Shown piece by piece: positions 32,549 through 43,584 of a stretch of 64,000 bases of DNA. This DNA is from Rugosimonospora africana (GTDB taxonomy: Bacteria; Actinomycetota; Actinomycetes; Mycobacteriales; Micromonosporaceae). How positions within the stretch are numbered: position 1 is the first letter of the stretch; every line of letters starts with the position of its first letter. The stretch covers positions 62,001 through 126,000 of the forward strand of contig NZ_BONZ01000015.1 in NCBI RefSeq assembly GCF_016862975.1. The letters run 5' to 3'. The translations under genes and the position numbers were made by a program. The notes under the pieces were generated by a model. The model saw only the letters and a program-made list of their open reading frames with translations. It was not told the DNA's origin and searched no databases.

Positions 32549-33799
32549 TCAGCTCAGCCCAACACCGCTGCCAGCCAGGACGATCCGCAGGATCCGGTCA
32601 TCGTCGGGGGTTGGCGTGCCCTGACCGTCCTTGTTGGAGGTGGTCACCCAGATCGACCCGTCCGGCGCGGTGACCGCGCTGCGCAGCCGCCCGTACGTGT
32701 CCTCCAGCAGGCTCTGCGGTGCCCCCAGGCTGCCGCCGGCGTTGGTCAGCTGGATCAGGTACAGGCGGGCTCCGGTGAGGCAACTGGTGACCAGGAGCTG
32801 GCCGCTGTCGGCCAGCCCGGTGCAGCCCGCCTCGCTCGGTTTGAGCTGGACCATCGGGTCGGCGTACTTGGTGTTCTCGGCGATGCCCTCGACGGCCGGC
32901 CAGCCGTAGTTCTTGCCCGGCTGGACCAGGTCGACCTCGTCCCACGACGAGCGGCCCAGGTCGGTCACGTAGAGGTGCTTGCCCGAGTCCCAGGTCAGGC
33001 CCTGAGGATCGTGCAGACCGGACGCGTAGACCAGCGAGCTGGCGGTGGGGTTGCCCGCCGCCGGCTTGCCGTCCGGCTTCATCCGGAGGACCTTGCCGGC
33101 CAGGCTCTGCGGATTCGTGGCGGCGGTCGGGTCACCGGCGTCACCCGTGGTCGCGTACAGCATGCCGTCCGGACCGAACCCGAGCCCGCCGCCGTTGTCG
33201 CTGGTCCCGTGCGGGATGCCGGTGACCAGCGGAGTCGGCGTCCCACCCAGCTTGAGCGAGGCGATCCGGTTGTCGTCGGCGGTCGAGTAGTAGACGTAGA
33301 CGGTCTGGTCGGTCTTGTATTTCGGCGAGACCGCGATGCCCAGCAGGCCGCCGTCGTCGCCGGTGGCGATGCCGGTCAGTGTCTGGACCGGCGTGACCGT
33401 CATCCCGCCGGTGCCCTGCGCGGGGGAGCCCTGCGAGGGGTTGACGGCCTCCGGTTGGCTGGGTGTCGTGGACGGCTCCGCGCCCGGTGACGCGCTGGCC
33501 CCATCGGTAGACCCGATCTTGAGAATGCGCCCACTGTCACGCTCGGTGACCAGTGCGGTGCCATCCGGCAGGAACGCGAGCCCCCACGGCACTTCCAGGC
33601 CCTTCGCGACCACATCGACGGCCGCCTGACCGCTGTCGTCGCCGCCGCTGCTCGGCAGCGCCGTCGGAGACGGCAGCTTCGGCGGCTGTCCGGCCTGGTC
33701 GGGCGGCGGCGCACCGAAACTGCACGCGGTCAGCGCACTCACCGCCAACACCAGGACAGCGGTCGGCCTCCAGGTGCGCTTCACGAGGGTGGCGGTCAC
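32549..33799 (-). CDS. PQQ-dependent sugar dehydrogenase-like lipoprotein
   Basis: Secreted lipoprotein of 416 residues with signal sequence and lipobox LTAC. A six-bladed soluble glucose dehydrogenase fold follows, beginning GLEVPWGLAFLPDGTALVTERDSGRI and including DDGGLLGIAVSP and HDPQGLTWD. The family includes aldose dehydrogenases, but cofactor use is not provable here. A low-complexity Ser/Pro stretch interrupts the first blade. GTG 33799 has TAGGCT seven bases upstream, hence leaderless. Confidence 0.87.
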   Translation of the reverse strand: MTATLVKRTWRPTAVLVLAVSALTACSFGAPPPDQAGQPPKLPSPTALPSSGGDDSGQAAVDVVAKGLEVPWGLAFLPDGTALVTERDSGRILKIGSTDGASASPGAEPSTTPSQPEAVNPSQGSPAQGTGGMTVTPVQTLTGIATGDDGGLLGIAVSPKYKTDQTVYVYYSTADDNRIASLKLGGTPTPLVTGIPHGTSDNGGGLGFGPDGMLYATTGDAGDPTAATNPQSLAGKVLRMKPDGKPAAGNPTASSLVYASGLHDPQGLTWDSGKHLYVTDLGRSSWDEVDLVQPGKNYGWPAVEGIAENTKYADPMVQLKPSEAGCTGLADSGQLLVTSCLTGARLYLIQLTNAGGSLGAPQSLLEDTYGRLRSAVTAPDGSIWVTTSNKDGQGTPTPDDDRILRIVLAGSGVGLS

Positions 33800-33916
33800 G
33801 GGGCCCAGCCTAGCCGCCCAGATCACCACGTCGCTTCTTGATCAATCCAACCGCACCCGGACCGGGCGTACCCGCGCGGTGCTGCGCGGCAGGTGGGGTG
33901 GTTATCGTCGGTACCC

Positions 33917-34840
33917 GTGAAGGTGTGGATCGGGCGAGAAGATGGTGCGGCGTTTCTGGGTGACCTGCCTCCGGAGGTCGAGGTCGAGGTCTTCGCCTCG
34001 GTGGACGGGCCGATGCCGTCCGATCCGGGGTCGGTGGAGTTCTGGGTGCCGCCGTTCCTGTCCACCAGCCGCGTGGCCGAGTTCACCGCCAAGCTGACCG
34101 GCCTGCGGGTCATCCAGCTGATGTCGGCCGGCGCGGACGCGTGGGTCGGCCGGGTCCCGCCCGGGGTGACTCTGTGCGACGCGCGCGGTGTGCACTCGTC
34201 GTCCACGTCCGAGTGGGTGCTCACCGCCGTGCTGTCCTACCTGCGGTCCTTCCCGGCGTTCGCCCGCGACCAAGCGGACCGGACCTGGTCGTACGGGCGG
34301 TACGCGCCGACCGACGAGCTGGCCGGCAAGCGGGTGTTGATCGTCGGTGCGGGGGCGATCGGCGAGGCGACTGCCGCCCGGTTGGCGCCGTTCGAGGTGA
34401 CCGTGACCCTGGTCGCGCGGACCGCGCGGGACGGGGTGCACGGCATCGATGAGCTGCCCGGGCTGCTGCCCGACGCCGACGTGGTGATCCTGCTGCTCCC
34501 GCTGACCCCGGAAACCCGCGGCCTGGTGGACGCCGACTTCCTGCGGCGCATGCCGGAGGGCGCACTGCTGGTCAACGCGGCGCGCGGTCCGGTTGTGCGC
34601 ACCGAGGCGCTGGTCGCCGAGCTGGCCACCGGCCGTATCGGCGCGGCCGTCGACGTGACCGATCCGGAGCCGCTGCCTGAGGATCATCCACTGTGGACGA
34701 TGCCGAACTTCCTGCTCACGCCGCACGTGGGTGGGTCGGTACGGGGGCTGCTGCCCCGGGCGTACGGGCTGGTGGGCGACCAGATCCGCCGGTACGCGGC
34801 CGGCCAGCCGGTGATCAACGAAGTCCAGAACGGGTACTGA
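33917..34840 (+). CDS. D-2-hydroxyacid dehydrogenase family protein
   Basis: NAD(P)-dependent oxidoreductase of 307 residues. The Rossmann motif is VGAGAIGEATAARL. Catalytic residues appear as Arg in NAARGPVV, Glu in DPEPLPEDHPLW and His in TPHVGGS. The substrate is unknown; the short length resembles glyoxylate/hydroxypyruvate or phosphoglycerate dehydrogenase-like proteins without an ACT domain. GTG 33917 has TATCGT eight bases upstream. It is divergent from the sugar-dehydrogenase-like gene. Confidence 0.9.
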   Translation: MKVWIGREDGAAFLGDLPPEVEVEVFASVDGPMPSDPGSVEFWVPPFLSTSRVAEFTAKLTGLRVIQLMSAGADAWVGRVPPGVTLCDARGVHSSSTSEWVLTAVLSYLRSFPAFARDQADRTWSYGRYAPTDELAGKRVLIVGAGAIGEATAARLAPFEVTVTLVARTARDGVHGIDELPGLLPDADVVILLLPLTPETRGLVDADFLRRMPEGALLVNAARGPVVRTEALVAELATGRIGAAVDVTDPEPLPEDHPLWTMPNFLLTPHVGGSVRGLLPRAYGLVGDQIRRYAAGQPVINEVQNGY

Positions 34841-34845
34841 GGGGC

Positions 34846-35331
34846 TCAGCCCTCGCTGGCGGTCGGGCTCCCGTCGCGCTCGGAAGCGGTGGCCGGCTCG
34901 GGAACGCCGGCCGCCTCGACCGCCTCGACCGCCTCGGCCGGGTCGGCGTCGTCCGGCTCTCCGGACTCCTCTGTCGTGGCCAGCTCCTGGCCGCTCGCGG
35001 CGACCAGCCGGGGCAGGTCGGCCGGGGTGACCGCGGGCAGGGTCACCGAGCCGCCGCCGTCCAGCATCGCGACCACCCGGCGCTGCGCCGGCACGAAGCC
35101 GGTGATCCGTTCCCAGGGCACCCGAGTTGCCCCGAACAGTGCCCGGATGGACAGTCCGTCCTGGTTGGCGTCGGTACCCGCCCGCCAGCCCCAGATCATC
35201 ACTGCCAGCGGTACCAGCAGGATCGGCGTCAGGTACCACTGGACGGTGGCCACCGGTACGGCGCCGAACAGGGCGACCAGCCCGGCGACGACGATCGCCG
35301 CGTTGTGCCGGAATTTGACGGTGCTCACCAT
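34846..35331 (-). CDS. PH-domain (bPH6-like) membrane protein
   Basis: Protein of 161 residues: two adjacent membrane helices (about 10-50), then a bacterial PH-like domain (GLSIRALFGATRVPWERITGF), then an acidic disordered tail. Such proteins are common and uncharacterised in actinobacteria. Start ATG 35331 or GTG 35328; GACCAT six bases before the GTG would be a weak leaderless promoter. It is convergent with the dehydrogenase gene, with five bases between the stops. Confidence 0.8.
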   Translation of the reverse strand: MVSTVKFRHNAAIVVAGLVALFGAVPVATVQWYLTPILLVPLAVMIWGWRAGTDANQDGLSIRALFGATRVPWERITGFVPAQRRVVAMLDGGGSVTLPAVTPADLPRLVAASGQELATTEESGEPDDADPAEAVEAVEAAGVPEPATASERDGSPTASEG

Positions 35332-35400
35332 CCCATGGTCGCACCCGTGCCCCGGCCACCGCCGCGCGGACCGACGGTGCCGAGAGCCAATAGCCAGCGG

Positions 35401-35922
35401 TCAGCGACCGGGCGGTACGTCGAAGATCAGGCAGGACGAGGTGGCGTACGCGACCAGCTGGCCGGACTCGTCGGTCAGCCGCGCCTCGGCGAGGGCGTTG
35501 CGACGGGTACGGGACAGGATCGCACCGGTGCACCGGAGCTGGCCCGATGCCGTGGTCACCGGCCGGAGGAACTTGACGTTGAGGTCCATCGACGTGTAGC
35601 CCTGTCCGGCCGGCAGCACCGAGTGCACGGTGCACGCGGCGGCCGTGTCGAGCAGGGTCGACAGGATGCCGCCGTGCACCGACCCGAGCGGGTTGTAGTG
35701 GAACTCCTGGGGGGTGAGCCGCACGGTCACCCGGCCCTCGTCCGCCTCGAACCCGTCGACGTCGATGGTCTGCATGAACGGCGGTGGAGGCAGCTCGCCC
35801 GAGATCATCGCCCGCAGCATCTCCAGGCCACTACGGCGGCCGACCATCGCGGCGTGGGCCGCGGGATCGGACCAGGAGAACGTGCGGGTTCGGGTCAGCC
35901 CGACCTCCTGAGTCTGCGTCAT
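35401..35922 (-). CDS. PaaI-type hotdog-fold thioesterase
   Basis: Acyl-CoA thioesterase family protein of 173 residues. The active-site segment HYNPLGSVHGGILSTLLDTAAACTVHS has the HGG(I)..LLD pattern of PaaI/YbgC-like hotdog enzymes. The substrate is unknown. ATG 35922 is preceded on its strand by TTGACA - 18 bp - GAGTCT - 6 bp, a good promoter with almost no leader. It is divergent from the HxlR regulator, which probably controls it. Confidence 0.87.
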   Translation of the reverse strand: MTQTQEVGLTRTRTFSWSDPAAHAAMVGRRSGLEMLRAMISGELPPPPFMQTIDVDGFEADEGRVTVRLTPQEFHYNPLGSVHGGILSTLLDTAAACTVHSVLPAGQGYTSMDLNVKFLRPVTTASGQLRCTGAILSRTRRNALAEARLTDESGQLVAYATSSCLIFDVPPGR

Positions 35923-35942
35923 GGATGCAGACTCGCAGCCGT

Positions 35943-35971
35943 TTGTTGAGTCTGTCAACGAGATCTAGCCT
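35943..35971. promoter_or_regulatory. Divergent promoter and inverted repeat for thioesterase/HxlR
   Basis: Plus strand: TTGTTG (35943-35948), 17 bp, TAGCCT (35966-35971). Minus strand: TTGACA (35958-35953) with -10 GAGTCT at 35934-35929. An inverted repeat GTTGA-N5-TCAAC (35945-35959) covers both -35 regions and is a candidate operator for the HxlR protein. Confidence 0.6.
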
Positions 35972-35978
35972 TGGCGAC

Positions 35979-36482
35979 ATGAGACCTGCGGCACTGGACT
36001 TCTCGACCGACAACTGCACGATCGGTCGGACCATGGAGATCCTCGGCGAGCGATGGACCCTGGTGGTGCTCCGGGAGATCTTCAGTGGCCTCCGCCGGTT
36101 CGAGGAGATGCGGGAGCGGACGAACATCCCCCGCCAGGTCCTCGCCAACCGGCTGGCGCTCCTGCTCGACCACGGGATCCTGCGCCGCCACCCGTACCAG
36201 GAGCCGGGCGCCCGGGCGCGCTACGAGTACCGGTTGACTCCAAAGGGGTTCGACCTGTACCCGATCCTGGTCGCCGTACGGGAGTGGGGCGACCGGTACC
36301 TGGCGGACCCGGAGGGGCCGTCGCTGCGCCACGAGCACCGGGACTGTGGCGCCGAAGTGCGCGCGGAGCTGCGATGCGAGGCGGGACACCGGCTGGAATC
36401 GGCTCGAGACGTGCTACCGCGGCCGGGGCCGGGCGCCCACCTCCGGACGGAGGCGGGCGCACCGGCGACGGTGAGCGGCTGA
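35979..36482 (+). CDS. HxlR-family winged-helix transcriptional regulator
   Basis: Protein of 167 residues with the HxlR fold: N-terminal Cys in NCTIGRTMEILGERWTLVVLREIF, recognition region IPRQVLANRLALLLDHGIL, wing YEYRLTPKGFDLYPILVAVREWGDRY. The single N-terminal Cys is typical of redox- or aldehyde-sensing members, but its role is not shown. TAGCCT lies seven bases before ATG. Confidence 0.93.
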   Translation: MRPAALDFSTDNCTIGRTMEILGERWTLVVLREIFSGLRRFEEMRERTNIPRQVLANRLALLLDHGILRRHPYQEPGARARYEYRLTPKGFDLYPILVAVREWGDRYLADPEGPSLRHEHRDCGAEVRAELRCEAGHRLESARDVLPRPGPGAHLRTEAGAPATVSG

Positions 36483-36507
36483 CGGCGCCGGGGCGCCGCA
36501 CGGGTGC

Positions 36508-37776
36508 TCAGGCGGCCGCGTAGCCCGGCATCGGGTACCCGGCGAGCAGGTCCCGTACCTCTCCGGAGATCTTGTCCAGAGCCGCCTCGTCGGCCGCCGC
36601 GCTGGCGCCGACCGCCTCGTCGATCCACGCCGCGACCTGCGGCATCTGCGCCTCGGTCAAGCCCCGGGTGGTCAGCGCCGGGGTGCCGAGCCGGATGCCG
36701 GACGGGTCGAACGGCTTGCGGGTGTCGAACGGCACCGTGTTGTAGTTCAGCTCGATGCCGGCCCGGTCCAGCGCTTGGGCGGCCGGCTTGCCGCCGATCC
36801 CCTTGCTGGTCAGATCCACCAGGATCAGGTGGTTGTCGGTGCCGCCGGAGATCAGGTCGAAGCCGCGCTCGACCAGGGCCGCCGCGAGCGCCTTGGCATT
36901 CGCGACCACCTGGTGCGCGTAGTCCCGGAATCCCGGCTGCGACGCCTCGTGCAGCGCGACGGCGATGCCGGCGGTGGTGTGGTTGTGCGGGCCGCCCTGC
37001 AGGCCGGGGAAGACCGCCTTGTCGATCGCGCTGGCCTTCTCGGCGGTACTCATGATCATGGCACCGCGGGGGCCGCGCAGTGTCTTGTGCGTGGTCGTGG
37101 TGAGCACGTCCGCGTGCCCGACCGGGGACGGGTGCGCGCCGCCGGCGATCAGGCCGGCGATGTGCGCGATGTCGGCGACCAGTACGGCGTCGATCTCCCG
37201 GGCGATCTCCGCGAACGCCGGGAAGTCGATGGTGCGCGGGATCGCCGTACCGCCGCAGAAAATGACCTTGGGGCGCTCGGCCAGAGCCAGCTCCCGCACC
37301 TGGTCCATGTCGGTGCGTCCGGTTTCCTGCCGCACCCCGTAGCGCACCGAGCGGAACCACTTGCCGGTCGCCGAGACCGACCAGCCGTGGGTCAGGTGGC
37401 CGCCCATCGGCAGCGACATGCCCATCACGGCGTCGCCGGGCTGCAGGAACGCCAGGTAGACCGCCAGGTTGGCGGGCGAGCCCGAGTATGGCTGGACGTT
37501 GGCGTGATCGACACCGAACAGTGCCTTGGCCCGGTCGACCGCCAGCGTCTCGATCTGGTCGATGAGCTGCTGGCCCTCGTAGTACCGCTTGCTCGCGTAC
37601 CCCTCGGAGTATTTGTTCGTCAGCACGCTGCCGGTGGCTTCCAGCACCGCGGTGGAGACGTAGTTCTCGGACGCGATCATGCGCAGCTTGTCGTGCTGGC
37701 GCTGGGCTTCCGCCTCGATCAGCTCCGCGATCCGCGGGTCGGCGGCAGCCAGATCTGGGATTCGTGGGGTGTGCAT
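36508..37776 (-). CDS. glyA: Serine hydroxymethyltransferase
   Basis: PLP enzyme interconverting serine and glycine with tetrahydrofolate. The product has 422 residues, the normal length. The PLP lysine lies in TTTTHKTLRGPRG; family markers are RMIASENYVS, NVQPYSGSPAN and DIAHIAGLIAGG. ATG follows GAGGAG five bases upstream. A ZTP riboswitch occupies the leader, linking expression to the folate one-carbon supply. Confidence 0.97.
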   Translation of the reverse strand: MHTPRIPDLAAADPRIAELIEAEAQRQHDKLRMIASENYVSTAVLEATGSVLTNKYSEGYASKRYYEGQQLIDQIETLAVDRAKALFGVDHANVQPYSGSPANLAVYLAFLQPGDAVMGMSLPMGGHLTHGWSVSATGKWFRSVRYGVRQETGRTDMDQVRELALAERPKVIFCGGTAIPRTIDFPAFAEIAREIDAVLVADIAHIAGLIAGGAHPSPVGHADVLTTTTHKTLRGPRGAMIMSTAEKASAIDKAVFPGLQGGPHNHTTAGIAVALHEASQPGFRDYAHQVVANAKALAAALVERGFDLISGGTDNHLILVDLTSKGIGGKPAAQALDRAGIELNYNTVPFDTRKPFDPSGIRLGTPALTTRGLTEAQMPQVAAWIDEAVGASAAADEAALDKISGEVRDLLAGYPMPGYAAA

Positions 37777-37800
37777 GGCTACTCCTCGCTCATCACCCCC

Positions 37801-37881
37801 GGCACCCAGGCGCGCGGTGCCGTGGTCTGCGTCGCTCCCCGGTGGTCGATTCCACCTCAACGCGCCAGTCGCGGCGACGCA
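37801..37881 (-). ncRNA. ZTP (pfl) riboswitch in the glyA leader
   Basis: Read on the minus strand the leader matches the ZTP/pfl aptamer. P1 forms from TGCGTCGC (37881-37874) and GCGACGCA (37835-37828). GACTGGCG follows P1. A GGTGG...CCACC stem is followed by CGGGGAGCGAC, and P3 is GGCACC...GGTGCC containing GCGCCTGGG. These are the signature segments of the class. glyA is a classic target. The ribosome site lies about 15 bases past the aptamer, so translational control is likely (inference). Confidence 0.87.
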
Positions 37882-37906
37882 CCGATCCTAGTCGGTGCGT
37901 CGCCGC
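37871..37906 (-). terminator. Palindrome after ilvD overlapping the glyA promoter and aptamer
   Basis: Perfect 15-bp inverted repeat (37871-37885 / 37892-37906) with a six-base loop, 31 bases after the ilvD stop. It can terminate ilvD transcripts. On the minus strand the loop region reads TAGGAT (37890-37885), a good -10 for glyA, and the promoter-proximal arm is the 5' strand of aptamer P1. Confidence 0.7.
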
Positions 37907-37937
37907 ACGACGCCGGCCCGCCCACAAACCTGGGGAC

Positions 37938-39785
37938 CTACTCGGGGACCTTGCGGTACGCGCCGTCGCTCGCGCTGGTGGCCATCGAGGCGTACGCGCG
38001 CAGGGCCGCCGACACCGGGCGCTGCCGGTCGGCGGGCGAGAACGGCCGCTCCCGCTTCTCCTGGGCGATCCGCCGGGCCTGGAGCACCTCGTCGGAAACC
38101 GCCAGCTCGATCCGGCGGCCGGGGATGTCGATCTCCACCAGGTCGCCGTCCTCGACCAGCGCGATCAGCCCGCCGCCGGCCGCCTCGGGCGAAATGTGCC
38201 CGATCGACAGGCCACTGGTGCCGCCGCTGAACCTGCCGTCGGTGATCAAGGCGCAGGCCCGGCCCAGGCCCCGGCCCTTGAGGAACGAGGTCGGGTACAG
38301 CATCTCCTGCATGCCCGGGCCGCCGCGCGGACCCTCGTACCTGATCACCACGACGTCGCCGGCCTTCACCCGGTCGGCGAGGATCCCGCTGACCGCGTCC
38401 TCCTGCGACTCGAAGACCACGGCCGGTCCGCTGAACTTCCAGACCTCCTCGGGCACCCCGGCGGTCTTCACCACGCAGCCTTCCGGCGCGATGTTGCCGA
38501 ACAGGATGGCCAGGCCGCCGTCGGCCGAGTAGGCGTGGTCGATCGAGCGGATGCAGCCGTCCTCGGCATCGGTGTCCAGCCGGTCCCAGCGGTTCTCGGT
38601 GGAGAACGGTTCGGTGGTGCGCACCCCGCCCGGCGCCGCGTGGAACAGCTCGACCGCCTCCGGCGACGGCGACCCGCTGCGCACGTCCCAGGCGGACAGC
38701 CAGTCGTCCACGCCGGCCGAGTGCACGGTCACCACGTCCCGGTGCAGCAGGCCGGCGCGGTCCAGCTCGCCCAGGATGGCCGGGATGCCGCCGGCCCGGT
38801 GCACGTCCTCCATGTGGTACTTGGGCGTGTTCGGCGCGACCTTGGCCAGGCACGGTACCCGGCGGGAGACCGCGTCGATGTCGGTGACGCCGAAGTCCAG
38901 GCCGGCCTCGCGGGCGGCGGCCAGCAGATGCAGCACCGTGTTGGTGGAGCCGCCCATCGCCACGTCCAGCGCCATCGCGTTCTCGAAGGCGTGCGGGCTG
39001 GCGATCGAGCGGGGCAGCACGGAGGAGTCGTCGTTGTCGTAGTACCGGTGGGCCAGATCGACCACCAGCTTGCCGGCCCGCTCGAACAGCGCCCGGCGGG
39101 CGGCGTGGGTGGCCAGCGTGGAGCCGTTGCCGGGAAGGGCCAGACCGATCGCCTCGGTCAGGCAGTTCATCGAGTTCGCGGTGAACATGCCGGAGCACGA
39201 GCCACAGGTCGGGCACGCGGAACGCTCGATCTCGTCGAGCTGCGCGTCGGTCACCGCGTCGTTGGACGAGGCGATCATCGCGTCGATCAGGTCGATCCGG
39301 GAGTGCACGATGCCCTCGATCGCGACCGTCTTCCCGGCCTCCATCGGGCCGCCGGAGACGAACACCGTCGGGATGTTCAGCCGGAGCGCGGCCAGCAGCA
39401 TGCCCGGCGTGATCTTGTCGCAGTTGGAGATGCAGACCAGAGCGTCGGCGCAGTGCGCGTTGACCATGTACTCGACCGAGTCGGCGATCAGTTCCCGACT
39501 GGGCAGGGAGTAGAGCATGCCGCCGTGGCCCATGGCGATGCCGTCGTCCACCGCGATCGTGTTGAACTCCCGGCCGACCCCGCCCGCCTCGCTGATCGCG
39601 TCGGCCACCAGCGCGCCAAGGTTACGGAGGTGGACGTGTCCCGGTACGAACTGGGTGAAGCTGTTGGCGATGGCGATGATCGGCTTGCCGAAATCGGCGT
39701 CGGTCATTCCGGTGGCCCGCCAGAGGGCGCGCGCGCCGGCCATGGTCCGGCCGTGTGTGGAGGTCTTTGACCGCAGCTCAGGCAT
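37938..39785 (-). CDS. ilvD: Dihydroxy-acid dehydratase
   Basis: Fe-S enzyme making 2-oxo acids in valine and isoleucine synthesis. The product has 615 residues, as in other actinobacteria. Cluster cysteines appear in [11 protein letters not shown] and in [38 protein letters not shown] is the other family block. The start MPELRSK is preceded by CAGACT six bases upstream, perhaps a leaderless promoter. It is divergent from ilvBNC, with about 300 bp between. Confidence 0.97.
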   Translation of the reverse strand: MPELRSKTSTHGRTMAGARALWRATGMTDADFGKPIIAIANSFTQFVPGHVHLRNLGALVADAISEAGGVGREFNTIAVDDGIAMGHGGMLYSLPSRELIADSVEYMVNAHCADALVCISNCDKITPGMLLAALRLNIPTVFVSGGPMEAGKTVAIEGIVHSRIDLIDAMIASSNDAVTDAQLDEIERSACPTCGSCSGMFTANSMNCLTEAIGLALPGNGSTLATHAARRALFERAGKLVVDLAHRYYDNDDSSVLPRSIASPHAFENAMALDVAMGGSTNTVLHLLAAAREAGLDFGVTDIDAVSRRVPCLAKVAPNTPKYHMEDVHRAGGIPAILGELDRAGLLHRDVVTVHSAGVDDWLSAWDVRSGSPSPEAVELFHAAPGGVRTTEPFSTENRWDRLDTDAEDGCIRSIDHAYSADGGLAILFGNIAPEGCVVKTAGVPEEVWKFSGPAVVFESQEDAVSGILADRVKAGDVVVIRYEGPRGGPGMQEMLYPTSFLKGRGLGRACALITDGRFSGGTSGLSIGHISPEAAGGGLIALVEDGDLVEIDIPGRRIELAVSDEVLQARRIAQEKRERPFSPADRQRPVSAALRAYASMATSASDGAYRKVPE

Positions 39786-39901
39786 CCGCCCAGTCTGGCA
39801 CCGGCGAGCGCCGCGCGACGAGTCCAACCTCCGCCGGTCCACTTGGCGAGACGCGAGTGGCACGCGTGGCCACCTGCGGCTCGTCCAAATGTTGAGACAG
39901 G

Positions 39902-39930
39902 TTGACTCAGCGGATGAGATGCGTCAGAGT
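39902..39930 (+). promoter_or_regulatory. Promoter of the ilvBNC leader
   Basis: TTGACT (39902-39907), 17-bp spacer, CAGAGT (39925-39930). The leader-peptide ATG lies seven bases downstream, at about the predicted transcription start. Confidence 0.65.
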
Positions 39931-39937
39931 AAGAACC

Positions 39938-39973
39938 ATGTCGCCGTCCCGGCTCGCCCGAGTACTTACCTAG
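39938..39973 (+). CDS. ilvBNC leader peptide
   Basis: Eleven codons, MSPSRLARVLT, then TAG. Leu, Val and Leu codons (CTC, GTA, CTT) are concentrated toward the end, with GTA-CTT just before the penultimate codon. It is leaderless, with its ATG at the predicted transcript end, and is followed directly by alternative hairpins. It is read as the sensor of a branched-chain attenuator. Confidence 0.7.
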   Translation: MSPSRLARVLT

Positions 39974-40033
39974 ACGCACTCTCCCCCGTAGGAGAGTGCG
40001 TCAGCCCCGTGCGTCCAGCACGCGGGCTTTTTT
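39973..40033 (+). promoter_or_regulatory. ilvBNC transcription attenuator
   Basis: A perfect 12-bp hairpin (39973-39984 / 39991-40002) is followed by an intrinsic terminator: arms 40004-40012 / 40018-40027 (one bulge) and six T (40028-40033). The segment GTGCGTC occurs twice, in the 3' arm of the first hairpin (39996-40002) and in the terminator (40009-40015). GACGCAC at 39973-39979 can pair with either copy, a plausible switch between the terminated and read-through states. Confidence 0.75.
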
Positions 40034-40089
40034 AATGCCCGCAGAGGTCCAGTGCCGCCAGAGTCGAACACTTCGAGCAAAGGCATGAC

Positions 40090-41999
40090 ATGACGAAACC
40101 GACACCCGACATGATCGCCCACCGAGGTCCGGGTCCCGGTGCGGACCGGCCGGCCGGTCGCGCCGTTCCGGCGCCCGCGCAGCCGGTCGCCGCCTCGCCC
40201 GCCGCGGCCCGGGTACCGGCCGAGCGGCCGGCAGTCCGGGCAAAGGCCCTGGTCAATGAGCCGATGACCGGCGCCAGCGCGCTCGTACGCTCGCTCGAAG
40301 CGCTCGACGTCGATGTCGTGTTCGGAATCCCGGGCGGGGCGATCCTCCCCGCCTACGACCCGCTGTTCGATTCCTCGGTCCGGCACATCCTGGTCCGGCA
40401 CGAGCAGGGGGCCGGCCATGCGGCCAGCGGGTACGCGCACGCCACCGGCAAGGTCGGCGTGTGCATGGCGACGTCCGGGCCGGGCGCGACCAACCTGGTC
40501 ACCCCGATCGCCGACGCGTACATGGACTCGATCGGCATGGTCGCGATCACCGGTCAGGTCTCGCGCAGCGCGATCGGCACGGACGCGTTCCAGGAAGCGG
40601 ACATCGCCGGGATCACCGTGCCGATCACCAAGCACAACTACCTCGTGCAGAGCGGCGAGGAGCTGCCCAGGGTACTGGCGGAGGCGTTCCACCTGGCCTC
40701 GACCGGCCGGCCCGGCCCGGTGCTGGTCGACATCCCCAAGGACGTGCTCCAGGGGCAGACCTCGTTCTCCTGGCCGCCCACGCTGGACCTGCCCGGGTAC
40801 CGGCCGACCCTGCACCCGCACGGCAAGCAGATCCGCGAGGCGGCCCGGATGATGGTCGGCTGCCGCCGGCCGGTGCTGTACGTCGGCGGCGGGGTGCTGC
40901 GCGCCGGCGCCGCCGCGCAGCTGCGCGTGCTCGCCGAACTGACCGGGATCCCGGTGGTCACCACGCTGATGGCCCGCGGGGCGTTCCCCGACTCGCATCC
41001 GCAGCACCTGGGCATGCCGGGCATGCACGGGTCGGTCTCGGCGGTGTACGCGCTCCAGCGCGCCGACCTGATCGTGGCGCTGGGCGCCCGGTTCGACGAC
41101 CGGGTCACCGGCAAGCTCGACTCGTTCGCGCCGAACGCGGCCGTGGTGCACGCGGACATCGACCCGGCCGAGATCAGCAAGAACCGGGTCGCGGACGTGC
41201 CGATCGTGGGCGACGCGCGGTTCGTCATCGACGAGCTGATCGCCGCGGTCACCGCCGAGCACGCCGCCGGTCACCAGGCCGACCTGGGGGAGTGGTGGCG
41301 CACGCTGAACGACCTGCGCGGCCGGTACCCGCTGGGCTGGGAGGAGCCGACCGACGGCACGCTGGCCCCGCAGTACGTCATCAAGCGGATCGGCGAGATC
41401 GCCGGACCGGAAGCGGTCTACGTGGCCGGCGTGGGACAGCACCAGATGTGGGCCTCGCAGTTCATCTCGTACGAGAACCCGGCCACCTGGATCAACTCCG
41501 GCGGCCTGGGCACGATGGGCTTCGCGGTGCCCGCCGCGATGGGCGCCAAGGTCGGCATGCCGGACCGTACGGTGTGGGCCATCGACGGCGACGGCTGCTT
41601 CCAGATGACCAACCAGGAGCTGGCCACCTGCGCGCTGGAGAACATCCCGATCAAGGTGGCCGTGATCAACAACGGCAACCTGGGCATGGTGCGCCAGTGG
41701 CAGACGCTGTTCTACAACGAGCGGTACTCCAACACCGACCTCGGTACCCACAAGCACCGGGTGCCGGATTTCGTGAAGCTGGCCGAGGCGCTGGGCTGCA
41801 TCGGGCTGCGCTGCGAGTCGGCCGCGGACGTCGACAAGACGATCGAGGCTGCGATGGCCATCGACGACGCGCCGGTGGTGGTCGACTTCGTGGTCGGCAA
41901 GGACGCGATGGTGTGGCCCATGGTGGCCGCCGGTACCGGCAATGACGAGATCATGTTCGCCCGCGGCGTCCGCCCGGCCTTCGACGAGGATGACCTGTG

Positions 42000-42000
<1 letters not shown>
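40090..42000 (+). CDS. ilvB: Acetolactate synthase, large subunit
   Basis: Acetohydroxyacid synthase catalytic subunit of 636 residues; first common step of valine/leucine and isoleucine synthesis. The catalytic Glu is in [15 protein letters not shown]. The ThDP motif [29 protein letters not shown] is intact, and the FAD-region block [15 protein letters not shown] is present. About 50 Pro/Ala-rich residues precede the conserved core. ATG 40090 has AAAGG about six bases upstream; ATG 40084 meets a stop at once. ilvN follows in overlap. Confidence 0.97.
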
Positions 42001-43566
<1,566 letters not shown>

Positions 43567-43584
43567 CGCTCGGCACAACCGATC

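Noticed and set aside
39914-39973. Longer ilvB leader peptide starting at ATG 39914 (same frame as MSPSRLARVLT)
   Set aside because: Its start lies within the promoter spacer upstream of the predicted transcription start.
40028-40050. Hairpin GCGGGC-T6-GCCCGC after the ilvB attenuator as a second terminator
   Set aside because: The T-tract is in the loop, not after the stem, so it is better read as part of the tail of the main terminator.
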